Below, in pieces: positions 63,399 to 64,000 of a stretch of 64,000 nt of DNA. How positions within the stretch are numbered: position 1 is the first letter of the stretch; each line of letters opens with the position of its first letter. The notes under the pieces were generated by a model. It saw nothing but the letters and a program-made list of their open reading frames with translations, ran no database searches and was not told the origin of the DNA. The DNA is from Maritimibacter harenae (lineage in GTDB: Bacteria > Pseudomonadota > Alphaproteobacteria > Rhodobacterales > Rhodobacteraceae), in contig NZ_WTUX01000012.1 of assembly GCF_009882975.1 (NCBI RefSeq), positions 130,820 through 194,819 on the forward strand, in the 5' to 3' direction. Both the position numbers and the translations under genes were made by a program.

Positions 63399-64000
63399 CG
63401 CAGGGCCGCCTCGAGCTGGTCCCAGCGGTCCGCGGGCGGCAGGCCCAGCCGCAACCATCCGGATGCGTATGGAAAGACCCGCGACCACACCCGGCCTTCG
63501 GCAAGCCGCGCCTGCCACTCGGCCGCGTCCCCCACATCGTAGAGCCTGAACAGCGGCGTACCGCCCAGTACCGCGGCCCCCGCCCCGCTCATCAGCGCGT
63601 CAAGCCGCGCCGCGTCGCCGTCCAGCCGCGCACGTGTCTCGTCGGCCCAGAGGCGGTCCTCCAGCGCGGCGCGCCCGGCCACCAGCGCGGGCCCGGACAC
63701 GGGCCAGGGCCCCAGCATCTCGCGCAGGGGCGCCACCAGCGCGGGATCGCCGATGACGAAGCCAAGCCGCAGCCCCGCCAGCCCCCAGAACTTGCCCAGC
63801 GATTTCAGGATCAGGACACCCGGCGCGCCGGCCCGGTCCTGCACGTGGCTGGTCTCCGGCGCGATGTCGCAGAAGCTTTCGTCGATCACGGTCAACCGCG
63901 CGCCCGCGTCCCCCCAGGTCCAGAAATCCCCCGTCGGGTTGTTGGGATGCACGACCACCCGCGCGTCCGCCGGTCCGTCGCGCTGCACGCGCCACCCGGC
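63395..64000 (-). CDS. cobC: Threonine-phosphate decarboxylase-like aminotransferase CobC (5' truncated)
   Basis: About 200 C-terminal residues of a fold-type I PLP enzyme; the N-terminus lies beyond the window end. Visible motifs: VHPNNPTGDFW, the VIDESFCDI Asp region and LKSLGKFWGLAGLRLGF with the PLP lysine. Coupled by a four-base overlap to cbiB, it fits CobC, which makes (R)-1-amino-2-propanol O-phosphate from threonine phosphate for the cobalamin side chain. Without that context it could be a histidinol-phosphate aminotransferase. Confidence 0.88.
   Translation of the reverse strand, partial: AGWRVQRDGPADARVVVHPNNPTGDFWTWGDAGARLTVIDESFCDIAPETSHVQDRAGAPGVLILKSLGKFWGLAGLRLGFVIGDPALVAPLREMLGPWPVSGPALVAGRAALEDRLWADETRARLDGDAARLDALMSGAGAAVLGGTPLFRLYDVGDAAEWQARLAEGRVWSRVFPYASGWLRLGLPPADRWDQLEAALR

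Overview
The window looks like a chromosomal segment of a marine-type Rhodobacteraceae/Roseobacteraceae bacterium (Alphaproteobacteria). The base composition is strongly GC-rich with matching codon bias throughout. Several genes are family hallmarks: an Mcl1-type L-malyl-CoA/beta-methylmalyl-CoA lyase, a DgcN/DgcA D-glutamate module, a TIGR02302-type membrane protein, a DUF6478-like protein, an aerobic (CobN-type) cobalamin set and a CbtAB cobalt transporter behind a B12 riboswitch. I see no phage, transposase, integrase, CRISPR array or rRNA. This is essentially core-genome territory; the unusual signals are small (short repeats, a microprotein, structured intergenic DNA, gene pairings).

Layout. 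1-6 kb: 5'-truncated TIGR02302/DUF4175 gene, a zinc-ribbon membrane protein, then the overlapping ftsE-ftsX-plsC-PNPOx-like unit. 6-10 kb (minus strand): accA, a UGT-like glycosyltransferase, mcl1 and an SRPBCC protein. 10.2-13.2 kb: dgcN-dgcA-D-amino-acid transaminase, a compact unit that could route D-amino acids to D-glutamate and on to N-acetyl-L-glutamate. 13.2-17 kb: OmpA-like envelope protein, small membrane protein, LigB-type dioxygenase, DUF1244, N-formylglutamate amidohydrolase. 17-23.7 kb: pyk, rpmI-rplT with promoter and terminator, pheS-yrhK-like-pheT. 23.7-26.2 kb: EF-hand protein, YtoQ-like protein, PLDc_N-like peptide, MscS channel. 26.3 kb: elongator tRNA-Met with a near-consensus promoter. 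26.5-31.5 kb: methyltransferase, divergent ald/Lrp-type regulator, MFS transporter, zapE. 31.5-32.1 kb: a 600-bp gap with nested inverted repeats. 32.1-37.3 kb: accD-folC, CPBP protease, lipoprotein, DUF6478-like and a small protein. 37.5-42.5 kb: TPP enzyme, FMN reductase, hot-dog dehydratase, sterol-desaturase family protein, TlpA-like thioredoxin. 42.5-46.3 kb: argH, a MetF/MetV-like pair, small exported and membrane proteins. 46.3-56.4 kb: 2,4-dienoyl-CoA reductase, then the cobalamin region (cobO, cobN, GNAT, cobW, DUF1636, cbtA, cbtB, riboswitch). 56.4-64 kb: NTF2-like protein, smc, YbjN-like protein, a 29-residue microprotein with terminator, lytic transglycosylase, cbiB/cobD and a 5'-truncated cobC.

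How the genes work together. Two acetyl-CoA carboxylase carboxyltransferase subunits (accA, accD) are present but about 26 kb apart. The cobalamin genes cover cobalt uptake (CbtAB), cobalt chelation (CobN, with CobW as probable metallochaperone), adenosylation (CobO) and nucleotide-loop side-chain steps (CbiB/CobD, CobC). A 62-bp hairpin-headed repeat occurs in two near-identical copies (37400-37461 and 48464-48525), with two more divergent relatives near 11.3 and 37.3 kb; three of the four follow a stop codon in the sense orientation. All function calls come from reading the protein sequences; no database search was run.
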